Shown here: positions 39,419 to 51,139 of the stretch, piece by piece
Layout of the letters: each line of letters opens with the position of its first letter
Position numbering within the stretch: position 1 is the stretch's first letter
Source of the DNA: Gracilariopsis chorda
Lineage: Eukaryota; Rhodophyta; Florideophyceae; Gracilariales; Gracilariaceae
Direction: 5' to 3'
NCBI GenBank assembly: GCA_003194525.1
Contig: NBIV01000125.1
Span: 156,275 to 220,274 of the forward strand
DNA length: 64,000 bases
Notes under the pieces: model-generated
What the model saw: the letters and a program-made list of their open reading frames with translations, nothing else
What the model was told of the DNA's origin: nothing
The model's database searches: none
Program-made: the position numbers and the translations under genes

Positions 39419-42241
39419 TTATGCGGAAGCGGAGAAGGGCAAGAAGCTTACATACCCAAACCGTGGGAACTTGCAGTTGGGTGGTGGAGTGCTTGAGACG
39501 AGAAGATGACAGAACTTTGGAAGTTCTGAAGGACCGAAGCTGGTGGTGGCAAAGATGCGCTGGGGAACAGGGGCCGATGGTTCTCTGAACCGGATGCATT
39601 TGAACGTTCTGTCGACTTCTTGCAAGGAAGGGGTGAAACCGCTGCGGATGAAGGCGGAGTTGACGACGGAGAAGTTGAGAGAAGAGAGGGAGGGTGAAGA
39701 AGGGGAAAGTCCAAGCGCTTCGAGGCATAGATTGTGAAACGGTGAGATTGCGTTTCGTGAGATTTGGGTGATGAACGATATGGTGGAAGAGGTGAAGATG
39801 TTTGAGAGAGAGGCATTGGAGCAGTTTGGGTTCGCCCGAAGGTACTTTTCTGCGGTGATTATATCCCGAAAGAGAATGGTGGTACCGTCGCGAACCATGA
39901 AATGTCTTCGAGCTGGGAGTGTGTGGGAGTTTGAGGAGGAGGAAAGGTGGTGGGGGATGGCAGTTGAGTTTCGAAAGCCTTCTGTGAGTTGAATTGCGTC
40001 GATTGTTTCTCTGTGAACGGTTGAAGATCTTCGGGATGTGTGCCGATAATGGTTTTTGAAGAGTAGGTGTGCGTGTTCGTAGATGACAGCATCAGTGAAG
40101 TGGAGACCTCCGTATAGTTTGATGTCGGCGACGATGTGATCGAGAAGGTGGAATTTGAGCGTTCCGAAGTGAGAAGCCTGGAAAGGGCCGAGGATGAAGA
40201 CGCAGAGATGCTTGAAGTGCTTGATGAGTTCTTGGAGGGAACGAAGTTGTTGGTGTGTCCATTCTGAGTTGGTGTTGTAGTGGAGTGCGGTAGTGAAGAG
40301 GTCGGCGTGTGTCGTGAAGATGGATGTGATGGGTGCTGTGTCAACTTCGTTGCAGCAACGATCGAAGAAGGCGCCTACGAAGGGAAACACCATGTCGACT
40401 GCGCGGTAATCTTTTGCCTCGAGCATGCCTTTGATGCCGTCCAGGGTGGAGAAGCCGTTGAGGGATTTGCCCTTCTCTGCGGTGGAAAAGTCAATGTGAA
40501 GTCCCGGTGCGGAGAAGTTGACTTCGATATCTGCGAGAATGTTGTTTGCATGGGTGAGAAGGGTGCTTCGAATGGATTTGAATGATCTCGAGGAGGAGCC
40601 AACAGTGGTGAAGATATTGTCGGACTTCAGGCGTTCGATGGTTGCGAGTTTGACGAGTTTGGAGATACCGAGGTGGAAATTGTGAAGGGGTTCGAAGGAG
40701 AAGATGGATTATGGGGTGAGCAGTGGGGAAATGTTGAGGAGGGGGTAAGATTCGAAGAAGGAGTGGTAGGGGGAGAGGGAGTTTGTGTGCAGGAGAGATG
40801 CTGCTTGATCTCTGAGAGTCCTTGCGACGCGCGGTCTGCGTTGTAGTTCGGCGTTATTTGCATCCTTGAGAAAGGCGTCGTGTGAGGATCTTATTTGGAG
40901 GGTGTGGGAAGCGGTTAGAGGGGTTAGGGATCTGAGGTGGAGGCTGAGGTCGGAGCGGGGGACGAGGCATCTATGGCAGGGCTTCAACGGTTTTGTGCCG
41001 TGGAGGACAGCGAGGATGTCTTTCGCTTCGGGGATGTCTGCAGCATAGTTTGCGATGACTGGGTGGCACTGCCGGATGACCTGGTCTTCATCCCGGAAAG
41101 GAAATCCTTTGAGGGCAACAGCTGCGAGGGGCTCGAGGATGGTTTGCAGAGCTTCTTGAATGAGTTCCATTCGGGTGGTACTGGTGATGGCGGAGGAAAG
41201 CGAGCGGTCTTCGAGGGAATCCTCGTTGGATGGGGAGGAAGGGGCTTCAAAGTACGTGGGGTAGTAGCCGAGTAGGGTGTAGTTACGGGATATGCAATGG
41301 CGGCGGAAGGAGTCTGAAAAGTTGAGGAGGGTGATGTGGAGGGGGTAGGAGGTGATAGAAGAGTTCTTGAGCGAGGTGGAAGACTTGTCTGAGTAAAGCT
41401 GTACGAAGCCGATGAAAGATTCAATGCCAGTGATGTTGGAGTTGTGCCAAATAACATCTGGGTCTTGAGAATGTAGGATGTGGTGCTTGAGGTCCTTGTA
41501 GACGCATGTACCGAGTTTTGAAGCCATGGGGTGAGCGTGTGCGGGGGAGCCGTCTGACGCGGACTGTCTTACTGGTTGGAAGAAGGTGTTTGCGCCAGAA
41601 GCGTAGCGGAGTTGTTTGAGGAGGACATCGACGGGGTTTTTCAGGTAGAGAGTTGTGGTGATGTTTGAGGGCTTGTGACGAATAGTTCTGGATTCGAAGC
41701 CGATAGAGCCGACGGTGTCCTCGAAGAGCTTTGCATGGAGTTCAAGGCAGTGGGAGACGGACGTTATTTGTTGGATGAGTGCCTGGGCGTAATCTGGGTC
41801 TTTGAGGAGGTTGATGAGTTCGTCTGCTTTGCGTTTGCTGAGCTTGGTGGCGATGGAAGCGATGTAGGAGAAAATAGGGTGGAGGTTGGCAGGTGCGGGG
41901 GTGCTGGAAGCAGGTGTGTTGCGAGGGGAGGAGAGAGAGGAGTGGAGAAGGTGGACGGCGTCTGCGGAGCGAAGGGCTAGAGTGAGCTGGCTGGAATGGT
42001 ATTCATCGTCTTCCGCGAGCGGAACGTTGTCAGAGGGGCGGTTTGAGATGCGAACGGAGCTGGAGTCTGCGGTGTGAATGCGTGGTCGTTTGGTGCGGGG
42101 TGGGAGCTGGGTGCCGTTCTTGGGAGTGGTGGCGAGGAAGGGGTTGGGGTTGTGGCGGAAGCGACAACGGCGCTGGTGTTGGACAAGGGAGGCCTGGAGT
42201 TTTGTCTGGAAGGAGCACCTGTGGAAGCGACAAGGCTGCAT
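39419..42241 (-). pseudogene. Plavaka/KDZ-type transposase with one in-frame stop
   Basis: From ATG 42241 one frame runs 940 codons to 39419, interrupted only by TAA at 40709-40711. The N-terminus is a C-x4-C-x12-H-x3-C zinc finger (Cys4, Cys9, His22, Cys26). The core has the Plavaka pattern: IGFVQLYSDKSSTS (Asp285), SYPLHITLLNFSDSFRRHC, LLGYYPTYF, then CHPVIANYAADIPEAKDIL and CHRCLVP. After the stop come FEPLHNFHLGISKL and, further on, KFHLLDHIVADIKLYGG followed by EHAHLLFKNHYRHTSRR, the family's helical histidine-rich C-terminal part. Plavaka is a CACTA-related group described mainly from fungi. The stop could be a nonsense mutation or, less likely, read through. A TATATA box lies 64 bp upstream. 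Confidence 0.82.
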
Positions 42242-42304
42242 GGTGCAGAGGAGAAGGATGTAAGTCTGTGGGAGATGAGAAAGACGTGGGAGGCGTTCCG
42301 GGAG

Positions 42305-42311
42305 TATATAT
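42305..42311 (-). promoter_or_regulatory. TATA box of the transposase gene
   Basis: ATATATA on the minus strand, 64-70 nt upstream of the ATG at 42241; supports that start over an upstream TTG. Confidence 0.5.
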
Positions 42312-42639
42312 GACTGCTCAGGAGCAGCAATCAGGTGGCATTGTGATGCGCCAGAGAGGCGCGTGGCAGGCACGGCAGGCATGGCACGTGTGCGGACGGG
42401 AAAGTGGTTTGGAATGAAAACATTCAAAGTTGGTAAATTTTTTAAGCGACGGCGAGGACTTGATTATTTCGCATGAAGAGGTTGGGAACATGTGTAGAAG
42501 AGGGTGTAGATCAGTGTGATCTTCGGAGCGTGCGATTTCCTGGACGCTGGATGTGGCGGAACGTCCCGCTCGTGCTTGCAGGTTCGTGAAGTGCAATTGA
42601 GTACGTCTCGTTTTTTCGTGTGTTGACATGTGCTGACTC

Positions 42640-43860
42640 TTGCTACGCTTTCTATGTTGATGCGGGAGAGGGAGCAGCGGCAGTGTTTTGGGATGAAGCT
42701 AGGGGCTTGGAAGACTGCGAGGAACAGGTGAGTTTGCTATGCTGTTCACTTTTCAATCTGGACGAGGACCTGACATGTTTTGTTTCTTGATACGGAGCTA
42801 TATGAATGAGAAGGGGTGGATCGGGTGAGCAGAAGTGGTTGCTACAAGGTGAGTTAGATTGCGAATGTTATCTGGTAACGACTACGCGCGGAGATCTGAC
42901 AAGATTTTGTTGCTGTCGCGACGCGTTGTGGATGCGGTGATAGGTGAGAGCAAATGAATGGCGAGCATAGAGCTGAGTGCGGTTGTGTTTTAGTTTTGCT
43001 CCATTTTTGGATGGAGATCAGACATGTTTCTGTGTGTTAGCGCGAAGGGAGAGGCATGAGGGAATGGGTGCGAAGAACTGGTTGCTACAAGGTGAGTTTC
43101 ATTGAGAATGTTTTCTGGGACTGGCTACTTACGGAGATCTGACACGTTCTTGTTTTTTGATGCGAAGAGAGCGAGATGGGAAATGGGTTCGAAGAAGTGG
43201 TAAGTGCTAATGTTATCTGATATTGGCTATGTATGGAGAACTGACAAGATTGTGTTGCTGTTGCGACGCGTTGTGGATGCGGTGATAGTTGAGAGCGAAT
43301 GAATGGCGAGCATAGAGGTGAGTGTGGTTGTGTTTTAGTTTTGCTTCGTTTTTGGATGGAGATCTGAAATGTTTCTGTGTGTAAGCGCGAAGGGAGAGGC
43401 ATGAGGGAATGGGTGCGAAGAACTGGTTGCTACAAGGTGAGTTTCATTGAGAATGTTTTCTGGGACTGGCTACCTACAGAGATCTGACACGTTCTTGTTT
43501 ATTGATGCGAAGCGAGCGAGATGGGAAATGGGTTCGAAGAAGTGGTGGTTGCAAGGTGAGTTTAAGTGCTAATGTTATCTGGTATTGGCTATGTACGGAG
43601 AACTGACAAGTTTTTGGTTTCTGCTGCGAAGCGTTGTGGATACCGTACTAGGTGATAAGGAGTGGGTGTTTTTCTTAGAGGTGAGTGCGGTGGCGAAGTT
43701 ATTTTGGATTCTTTATTTGATGGAGATCTGACTTTTGTTTGTTTATTGATGCGAATGTGCGAGAGAGAAGTTGCAGATTGGATGAGGTTTGATGGTTTCT
43801 AACGAGTGTTTGTTTGTGTTTGCTTATTTGTATCTTCTGCAGGTGCGAATGGGGAGGTCG
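42640..43860 (+). repeat. Tandem modules with splice-site-like organisation
   Basis: Modules of about 120 bp repeat at least eight times, grouped in a 345-365-bp higher-order unit. Each has a GTGAGT, then a GGAGATCTGACA-type element about 50 nt later, a T-rich stretch and GCGAAG. Read as introns they are about 70-80 nt with donor GTGAGT, branch-like CTGAC and acceptor GAAG. The exon-like pieces before some donors encode variants of one peptide: MGSKKWWLQ, MGAKNWLLQ (twice) and EQKWLLQ. The last element ends CTTCTGCAG at about 43841. Whether it is transcribed and spliced is unknown. Confidence 0.7.
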
Positions 43861-44003
43861 AAGGGAGAAGGTGCAGCGAGGGGGGATGAGCAGAGGTTTG
43901 GATGGGGTACGTGTGTTCAACACAAGTTGTGTTATTGGAGGCGTCGTGATGAAAGGAGGGTGCGCATTCTAACTTGTTTCTTTGTGGTTTCGTTTTGTGA
44001 CGG

Positions 44004-44153
44004 GTACAGGCCTCGCTTCACCGTCTATCGTGGAATGGAGGCTGTTTTTGTTACCGTTTTCGATTTGTTCTAGGCGCACTACGTCTGGAGCAAAATGAAA
44101 CGACAATGAAAGCGGTTTCCATTCCACGATAGACGGTGAGGGGAGGCCTGTAC
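44004..44153. repeat. Inverted repeat, about 40-bp arms
   Basis: Arms 44004-44043 and 44112-44153 share GTACAGGCCTC..CTCACCGTCTATCGTGGAATGGA with few mismatches; the loop is about 68 nt. It lies between the modular array and the right subterminal repeats. Confidence 0.85.
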
Positions 44154-44289
44154 TGGCGTAGTATAGATTCAAGATTACATCCATTAGACGAGGTAAAAGT
44201 GAATGAGTACCGCATCCGAAACGTCCATGTCTGCTAGATTTCATCGCCGATGGTGAATGATCTGGCACTAGATGACAAACATTCACCCC

Positions 44290-44534
44290 TTCACTGTTCG
44301 TAGTATTTATGCTCTAGTATGAATGAGAACTGAACGATAGACTGCTAGTTTCTTACTGCTAGTATGAATGTTGCTAGTTTTCTCACATTCACCTCTGCAT
44401 TCATTTGAGCTAGTATTTTGTGCTAGATATACTAGCACAAAAGTTCTGAGATTTTTTTGAATGCCCACCATAGACTTTCTAGCACCCCCAAACTAGAAAA
44501 ACTAGCACTCAAACTAGCATTCCGAAAACACAGA
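44290..44534. repeat. Right subterminal CTAGT cluster and terminal inverted repeat
   Basis: More than a dozen CTAG(T/C) motifs in both orientations plus several GAATG, ending in the right terminal repeat (44488-44534). They match the motif found at the left end. Confidence 0.8.
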
Positions 44535-44571
44535 AGTACCCAGAATCCCTCCCTGAGGGCGTTGCACTTCA
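44535..44571 (-). repeat. Solo LTR B, remaining end
   Basis: AGTACCCAGAATCCC to GCGTTGCACTTCA is the missing terminal 37 bp of solo LTR B, displaced by the DNA transposon insertion. The duplication ACACA follows at 44572-44576. Confidence 0.9.
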
Positions 44572-44576
44572 ACACA

Positions 44577-44804
44577 CCCCCACTTACGTGGAAACATACC
44601 TCTACTGAGGATCACACTCAGCTCACGCGGATACCAATTCTTCGCCATCACCTCCCTGCGCAAGTCACGACAGGTGTTCCTGGTCTTACAAACTGGCTTC
44701 GCCGTGACACCCCTGGGAAGGCTCTAACCAACTGGGTTCACCTCGTGAGAGGAAGATCCTGAATGTCTTTTCGGTGTTTTTCCCCTTTGGGGCATTGTAC
44801 CACA
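44577..44804 (+). repeat. Element 1 5' LTR, right part
   Basis: Resumes the LTR exactly where the left part stopped and ends in GTACCACA. It is followed by AAG and the primer-binding-like TGGTCTCCCGACC (44808-44820). Confidence 0.9.
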
Positions 44805-44909
44805 AAGTGGTCTCCCGACCTATAATCGGTGTTTGTTTTCCCTCTTTCGAGGTTTGTCTTCCACTTCCCGGAAGTTCCAGAATCGTTTCCGTCGTGACGG
44901 TAGCTCGTC

Positions 44910-47048
44910 ATGTCGAGGAAAGCCTCCGATGCGGAGCGTGCGGTCACCCGCAGTCGTTCCCATGATGGTGGAGAAGTCCCCGAAGTTCGGTTCGTATCCC
45001 TCATTCCGAAGCGGACCGGCTCCAGCTCCGCTGGTGGACCCTCTTCGAGGAATTGAAACCAACCCCTGGAACCCCGGAACACTCTTTTGCCCTCGTTGTC
45101 ACCCCCGCAAGTGAATGATGCATCGACTCTCGCTTTCGCGGTATCAAACTCCCGTGGAATGGTCGACAATACCCCCCAGGGGACACCCCTGGATCCCCAG
45201 GTCCGCGCCCTGTTGACCGCCCACGACACCCTTGTAGGGGAATTGAAATCCCTCCAAGAGGTGGTTATGGCAACCCCTGTGAAAGAGGTTGCCCAGGACC
45301 TCCGTATTTTACGGTCTGATGTCAACTCCGTGTTGGAGAGTTTGGGGCAGCCCGCCACCTTCATCGAAGGACTTGAAGCCCGATTTGATCGGATTAGTGC
45401 CCGCCTGGAGACGCAGGAGCAGTTCGTCCTCATGGATAAACCATCCCCGGATGATCCGGTAAATGAGGCATCGCACAACGACCAGGTTGCTGGAAAGAAG
45501 AAACGCCGTCATCGACGGAAACACCACCGAAAATATTCGAACTCTGATTCTTCGACATTGTCGGACTCATCCCGAAACCATTCGGTTAGCTCGAGCTCCT
45601 CGGACTCCGACTCCGTGGATGAGAAGCGAGGCTACTCCTCCCGCTCGAAGCGGTCATCGGCCACTGAAGATGTGATCCGAACCCGCCAGAAGGGGAGAAG
45701 ACACCCCGGTCTCCGGGAGGTGAAGCCGACAAACCCAGATTACCGGAAGTTATTATCATACCGGTACTACCGGCTGAAACATTCGTCACTTGGACGTACG
45801 CCCCGTGGTACGGGAAAGGTGCGAGAATGCATTAAGGGAATGCAGCTCTCGCTCTGCAACCAGTATTTTACTGGAGAGGACCTGGTCCTAATACTGGATT
45901 TCCTATCCCGATTTGTAGCGGAGGCCGATATCCTCGGTATGAATGAGGGACAAGCCTTCTTGGCTTTACCGTATTTCTTACGGGGAGTGGCGGAGGACCA
46001 ATACAACTCTGTCAGAGGATCTTCCCGCGCCTCCGAGGGAGGAGTTACTTGCTGGCCGGAAGCGGTGCAGTATCTACTGCGTTCTTACGCCACAAACACC
46101 GCTATTCAGCAGGCTATCCTCGCTTCGCGAGGTACACGCCAGCGTGCTGGAGAGACCGAGACCGATTACTCGGTGCGCCTTAACAAGGCTTTCCACAGAT
46201 GTGGTAACATATACCCCGCTGGAGAGCTCTGTACCATGTTCATCGATGGTCTTGACCGGGCAATCCGGAGTTTAGTTACCCGTTATCGGGAGGATAAGCG
46301 GAGGATCACCTATCTCGAGCTGGTCCAACACTCTCGGGCGGAAGGGGATGCACTTCGTGCAAGAACTCCTAACAATCGGTCTAAATCCGCCAAGGCGTTG
46401 ATGATGGAGAGCGACTCCTCATCGCTCCCGCTCACTGCGGATAGGAACGCTAGACAGGGATTTGATACCGTGCATTTAATGCAGGGGGATGGTGTGTCGA
46501 TTCCAACCAACGATTTACCGTCAACGGCGGAGATGACCCGTGATACGGGAACAGAAAATCCCGTTCTATACGGTGGTAACGGTCGGGTCCAACTCCAACG
46601 ACTCACGTTTTCAAACGGTCAATCCCGTTATCAACGGACTGGATGGAGTGACACCCGCCCTGCGGCTCGCTTCTCCGATAATCGGAATAATAATCCGCGT
46701 GTCGCGGTGTTGGCTCTCATTTGCCCCCTTTGTTATGCCCATGGCCATACCTCGCCTCAGTGTATCTGCTCACTGAAGGATATGGCCAAGGTGGTGGCAA
46801 ACTACGAGGCCCTCACTCCAGAGGAGAAACGTTCCATCCCGACGGCTTCCTGCCTCCGTGCTAAAACGGACTTCTCCCATGCCCTACCACAGACTCCGCG
46901 TGTGCGGCAAGCTTCATACACCCCGATTCGGGAGATCGCGCAACCATCCGTTGCCACCCCGCTTATGCGGATAGAAACCTCCGTCAACGGGATGAAGCAC
47001 TCGTTGTCGAGGAAACCAACCCACCGCCGAAGGCGGAAAACTAACTGA
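44910..47048 (+). pseudogene. gag: Element 1 gag (broken)
   Basis: Homologous along its length to the intact gag of element 2. ATG 44910 opens MSRKASDAE, but TGA at 45054 interrupts the frame, which then continues in phase. It contains the acidic/Ser-rich spacer, a capsid-like helical region (SYRYYRL to RAEGDALRART) and a CCHC zinc knuckle CPLCYAHGHTSPQC near 46721-46762. A single-base deletion near 46955 shifts the last 30 codons relative to element 2. Confidence 0.9.
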
Positions 47049-47056
47049 GGGAGTCT

Positions 47057-50000
47057 CCCCTTTGGGAGAGGCGTCCTCAAGAACGAGGCTGTTGGCGCCC
47101 GAGGCGTCCTCGCCTCGCTCCCCGGTGAAAGTCCTCTCGAGGAAAGACACCACTGACGCGGACTCTGCGCACCTCGGTGTGTTGCGTTGCCCGTGAATAC
47201 GGAGTAAAAATCCCCGGATTCCCGGTAGAGTCTTGGTCTTGGCCAAGCGCAATTATAAGGTCTATGCCGACCTTGACCTTGATCCCCAGTTTATGGTGAG
47301 GTTTCTAACCGTCCTGGATACAGGTGCAGGCCCCAAATTTGTTGTGGAATCATTGTTACCCCCGCTTGTGCGGTCTGGTATCCGCTCTGACGCGGTCCCC
47401 GACATTTCGGATGCCAACAACAATCCGTTACAAACGGTGAGCACAGTGGACTTCGTCGTGAGACTTGGTACCTCTGTGGTGAAATTGAACTTCATCGTTT
47501 GCCGTTCATTGGCAGCACCAGTTATACTGGGATGTGATTACTGCGACAGATGTGTCGACGCAATCAGGCCCCGCCTTAGGCTTGTAGAACTTGACGACGG
47601 ATCGTCGGTTCCGATTGTTCGCAGCCCGCTAAAGCGGTCCTCTCAGAAACAAGTTCCGCTCCCTGCTGCGCACGAACCACCGCCCGCGTCCCGCGAGTCC
47701 ACCAAGCTCCGCGTCGCTGCCTCGGTTTCTATACCGCCTGAGTCCCAAACCTGGGTGCAGGTGAATTCCCGTCAACACGGTCTTCGGGTCATCCAACCCC
47801 TTGCCTCGTTGTACGAGAAATCCCATCTGGCGCTGGCTAATGGAATTGTCTCCATTTCCCCGGATGTTCCTTTCCGGATATTGGTTGCCAACCTTGGCAA
47901 ACACCCCCAGTATCTGGTAAAACACCAAGTAATTGGGAGCGTAACCCCCCATCCTATGGGAATGCTGCCAACAAAGATGACAGCCGCCGATGTACTCGGA
48001 GTTACCACCTCTTCTGAGGAGTTCGCCCCGCCGTCCGAAGACGTCAAGTCTAAGGAGGGGGAGGAAACCGCTACTTAAGCGTCGAACACACCGAGTAACT
48101 CGGAATTGCTAACCACACCTGTTCCACAGGACAATGCTCCATCGAGCAACGACCGGATTGATCCGGAAAAGGCACTTGAAGCGCTGGACTTCAGCCATGC
48201 GCCAGAGTCGCACTGCGACAAACTCCGTACAATGTTATGGGAATTCACTACAATGTGGGATGGCTCGCTTGGCGAGATTATTGCAACGGAACACCGGATC
48301 GATTTAATCCCCGCAGCGCGACCGGTTGCACAACCCCCTTACAGGGCAGGTCCGAAAGCTCGGGAAGAGGAGCAGTCCCAAGTGGACAAGATGCTCCGCG
48401 CAGGTGTGATTGAGCCCGCTCAATCACCCTGGACATCCCCAGTTGTACTGGCTTTGAAGGCCGACGGAACCCGGAGGTTCTGTGTCGACTACCGCCGGGG
48501 CAATGCCGTGACGGTTAGGGACACGTACTCTATCCCTCGTATGGACGAGTGCATTGAATTCCTCGCAGACGGCACCGTTTTCACGGCTCTCGATGCCAAT
48601 TAGAGATATTGGCAAGTACCTGTCAGACAGGAGGATCGCGACAAAACCGCATTCACCTGCCACGCAGGAACGTACCGCTTCAAGCGGATGCCATTTGGGT
48701 TAACCAACGCCCCCGCCACCTTTCAGCGTGCAGTAGATATTCTACTCAACCGCTTTAAGTGGCGGAGTTGTCTGGTCTACCTTGATGATATTATCATCTT
48801 CTCCAACTCGTTGGACGACCATCTCACTCACGTCCGAGACGTGCTGACAGTCCTCCGCGATGCGGGAATCACCCTCAAGTTGAGGAAATGCGAGTTTTTC
48901 ACAGATACTGTGAAGTATCTGTGTCACATTATCCGTCCTGGACGGTTAGCGATCTAGAAAGCTCGAGTCAAATCCCTCGTTGAGGCGAAATAGCCCCGTA
49001 CTCAAACGGAACTGCGCTAATTTTTGGGGCTGGTCAACGTCTATCGACGGTTTATCCCGAACTTTTCGGATACTGCAGCGCCCCTGAACGCGTTGTTGCG
49101 AAAGGGGAACCCCCCAAAACTGGGAATATTTACGCCCGAGCAATCGGAAGCCTTCAACTCCTTAAAGGAGGCTGTCACATCAGCACCAATCCTACATCTC
49201 CCAAAACTTGGGTTGCCGTACTCCGTAGATACGGACTCGAGCGACTACCAAGTCGGGTGTGCTCTTTTTCAAACCACCACCGAGGGGGAACGACACCCAA
49301 TCGGTTATTGGTCGCGCTCGCTCAATGTTCATGAGCGGAACTACTCCGTATCGGAGAAAGAGTGCCTCGCCGTCGTATGTACGATGACCACTCTGCGCCC
49401 CTACCTTATGGGAGTTCACTTCACCGTGTACACGGATCATTCCTCACTGAGGTGGTTAATGAATATCTCCGACCCGTCGGGACGCCTCATGCGGTGGAGA
49501 CTCCGCCTCGCGGAATATTACTTCCAGGTCATTTATAAGAAGGGCACGCAGAACACCCAAGCTGACGCCCTGTCGCGTTTACACATAGTGGGGAAGCACT
49601 CAAAACGTAGGATAATGAAGTCCCATGTTTCATGGCCATAGACCTGGATGATCGGGAATGTGGCGTCGAGGCTGGGCCAGAAAATTGGGACGAGGATGCT
49701 GACTTTGACGACCTACTCGCATCGCGAGATGAATCTGAGAACCCGTTACCGGGAAATTTTTTACCGGTTTCACAGGAACAGATGATCCGAGAACAGTTTG
49801 GTGACCCCTTCTGCACGAGGATTCGTGCCCGTCTTAACGGTGGTGAAGATCTCCCTTTCGGGGTGGACGACAAGGGCTACCTCGTCCGGAAGGTCGAAGC
49901 CCGCCCACAGATTATGGTACCACATTCCCTGCAATCGCGGGTGTTACATCTATCACACTACGCCCCCATGGGAGGTCACCCAGGTGGGAGAAAACTCTAC

Positions 50001-51139
50001 CTAACCCTGCGAAGGGATTTCTATTGGCCCGCCATGGTGGTGGATTGCTACGCAACTGTGCGGTTCTGTAGCGAATGCGCGAAGAATCGCGTCAAGCTCC
50101 GCAAAAATGCGAAGAGGATGAAACTATTCCCCGCAAGGGCGCCACTCTAGTTTATCGCAATTGATATTCTCGGACCACTACTCACCACAAAACGTGGAAA
50201 CAACTTTCTACTTGTCATTACCGACTGCTTTTCCAAGCTGGTGCGGACTGTCCCTCTTCGGAGGATAACCGCTTTCACGGTGGCCCAGGCTCTGGTGACC
50301 CACTGCATTTTTGTCTACGGTCCTCCTGTGGAAATGCTCTCCGATAACGGGAAACAATTCGTGAGCAAGTTCTTCCAGGATGTTTGTCGCATCCTGGATG
50401 TCAAGACCTTGTTCACGACTACCTACTACCCCCAATGTAATGGGCAAGTTTAACGGTTTAACCGGACGTTACTCGTGGCGTTACGTTCCTATGTCGCAGA
50501 CCACCCAATGAACTGGGACATGTACGCTGATGCGTTAACCAACGCGTACAACACGCAGGTACACCGGAATACCGGAGTTTCGCCATTCGAGTTTGGTCTA
50601 TCTAGGACACCCCCGCCTGTGGCGCTGGAACCCCAAGCTACCTTGGACAACCTCCCATGAGTGGGTATCTACCAGCAGAAATGGAAACAATGGCTTTCCA
50701 AGGTGGTCCCCGCTGCGCGGAAGTCTATGGCACGGGAAAAAGCCGCTTAAAAGCGGGATTTTGATGCTCGCTTGCGAGGGAAACCGTCCCCGACTCGGGC
50801 GAATAACTACGTCTTCATCAGGAAGGAGTACTACAACCTGGAACGGGAGAAGCGCCATAAACTCTCGCCTGTGGCATATGGACCATTCAAGGTCATCTCT
50901 GTGAACACCGACGCTGTCGTGGTAGAGATGGGTGACACGCACGAACGGAATTCCCGTCATTGTGTTGTCCTTGCCCCTCCTCCCTCGTCAGAGGTAGTCC
51001 TGGATCCAGGCAACCCCGTTTCTACGGACTCTGCAACACCGTAATCCGCCGGGAGTACTAGGCCTACGGTACTACCAAACCCCAGCCGGGGACTCTCAGA
51101 TCTACCGACCCTGTCGGACTCACCGGCTCAGCCGGGTAA
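47057..51139 (+). pseudogene. pol: Element 1 pol: protease, RT, RNase H, integrase (broken)
   Basis: Protease active site VLDTGAG is at about 47308. RT includes FGLTNAPATFQ and VYLDDII (near 48778). RNase H has YTDHSSL and the integrase has a Zn-binding region plus D,D,E core pieces. In-frame stops relative to element 2 occur at 47194, 48076, 48601, 48955, about 48991, 49018, 50148, 50451, 50658, about 50748 and 51042; a frameshift lies near 49600. Each stop corresponds to a sense codon in element 2, so this copy cannot make enzyme. Confidence 0.92.

Larger units (their letters stand above)
28501..44534. mobile_element. 16-kb Plavaka/KDZ-type DNA transposon
   Basis: Inverted termini: TCTGTGTTCTCGGAACGCTAGT at 28503 and TCTGTGTTTTCGGAATGCTAGT read inward from 44534 (20 of 22 identical), each continuing into CTAGT-rich subterminal repeats. 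The flanks are two halves of one LTR broken at GTAC, with AGGTAC on the left and AAGTAC on the right as the probable short target duplication. Contents: a coiled-coil gene, a decayed membrane protein gene, a 220-residue gene, a 2OG-oxygenase-like gene, a palindrome array, a decayed unknown gene, a Plavaka-type transposase and a modular tandem array. Base composition and codon use differ from the host gene zone. A solo LTR (C) sits near its left end. Confidence 0.85.
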
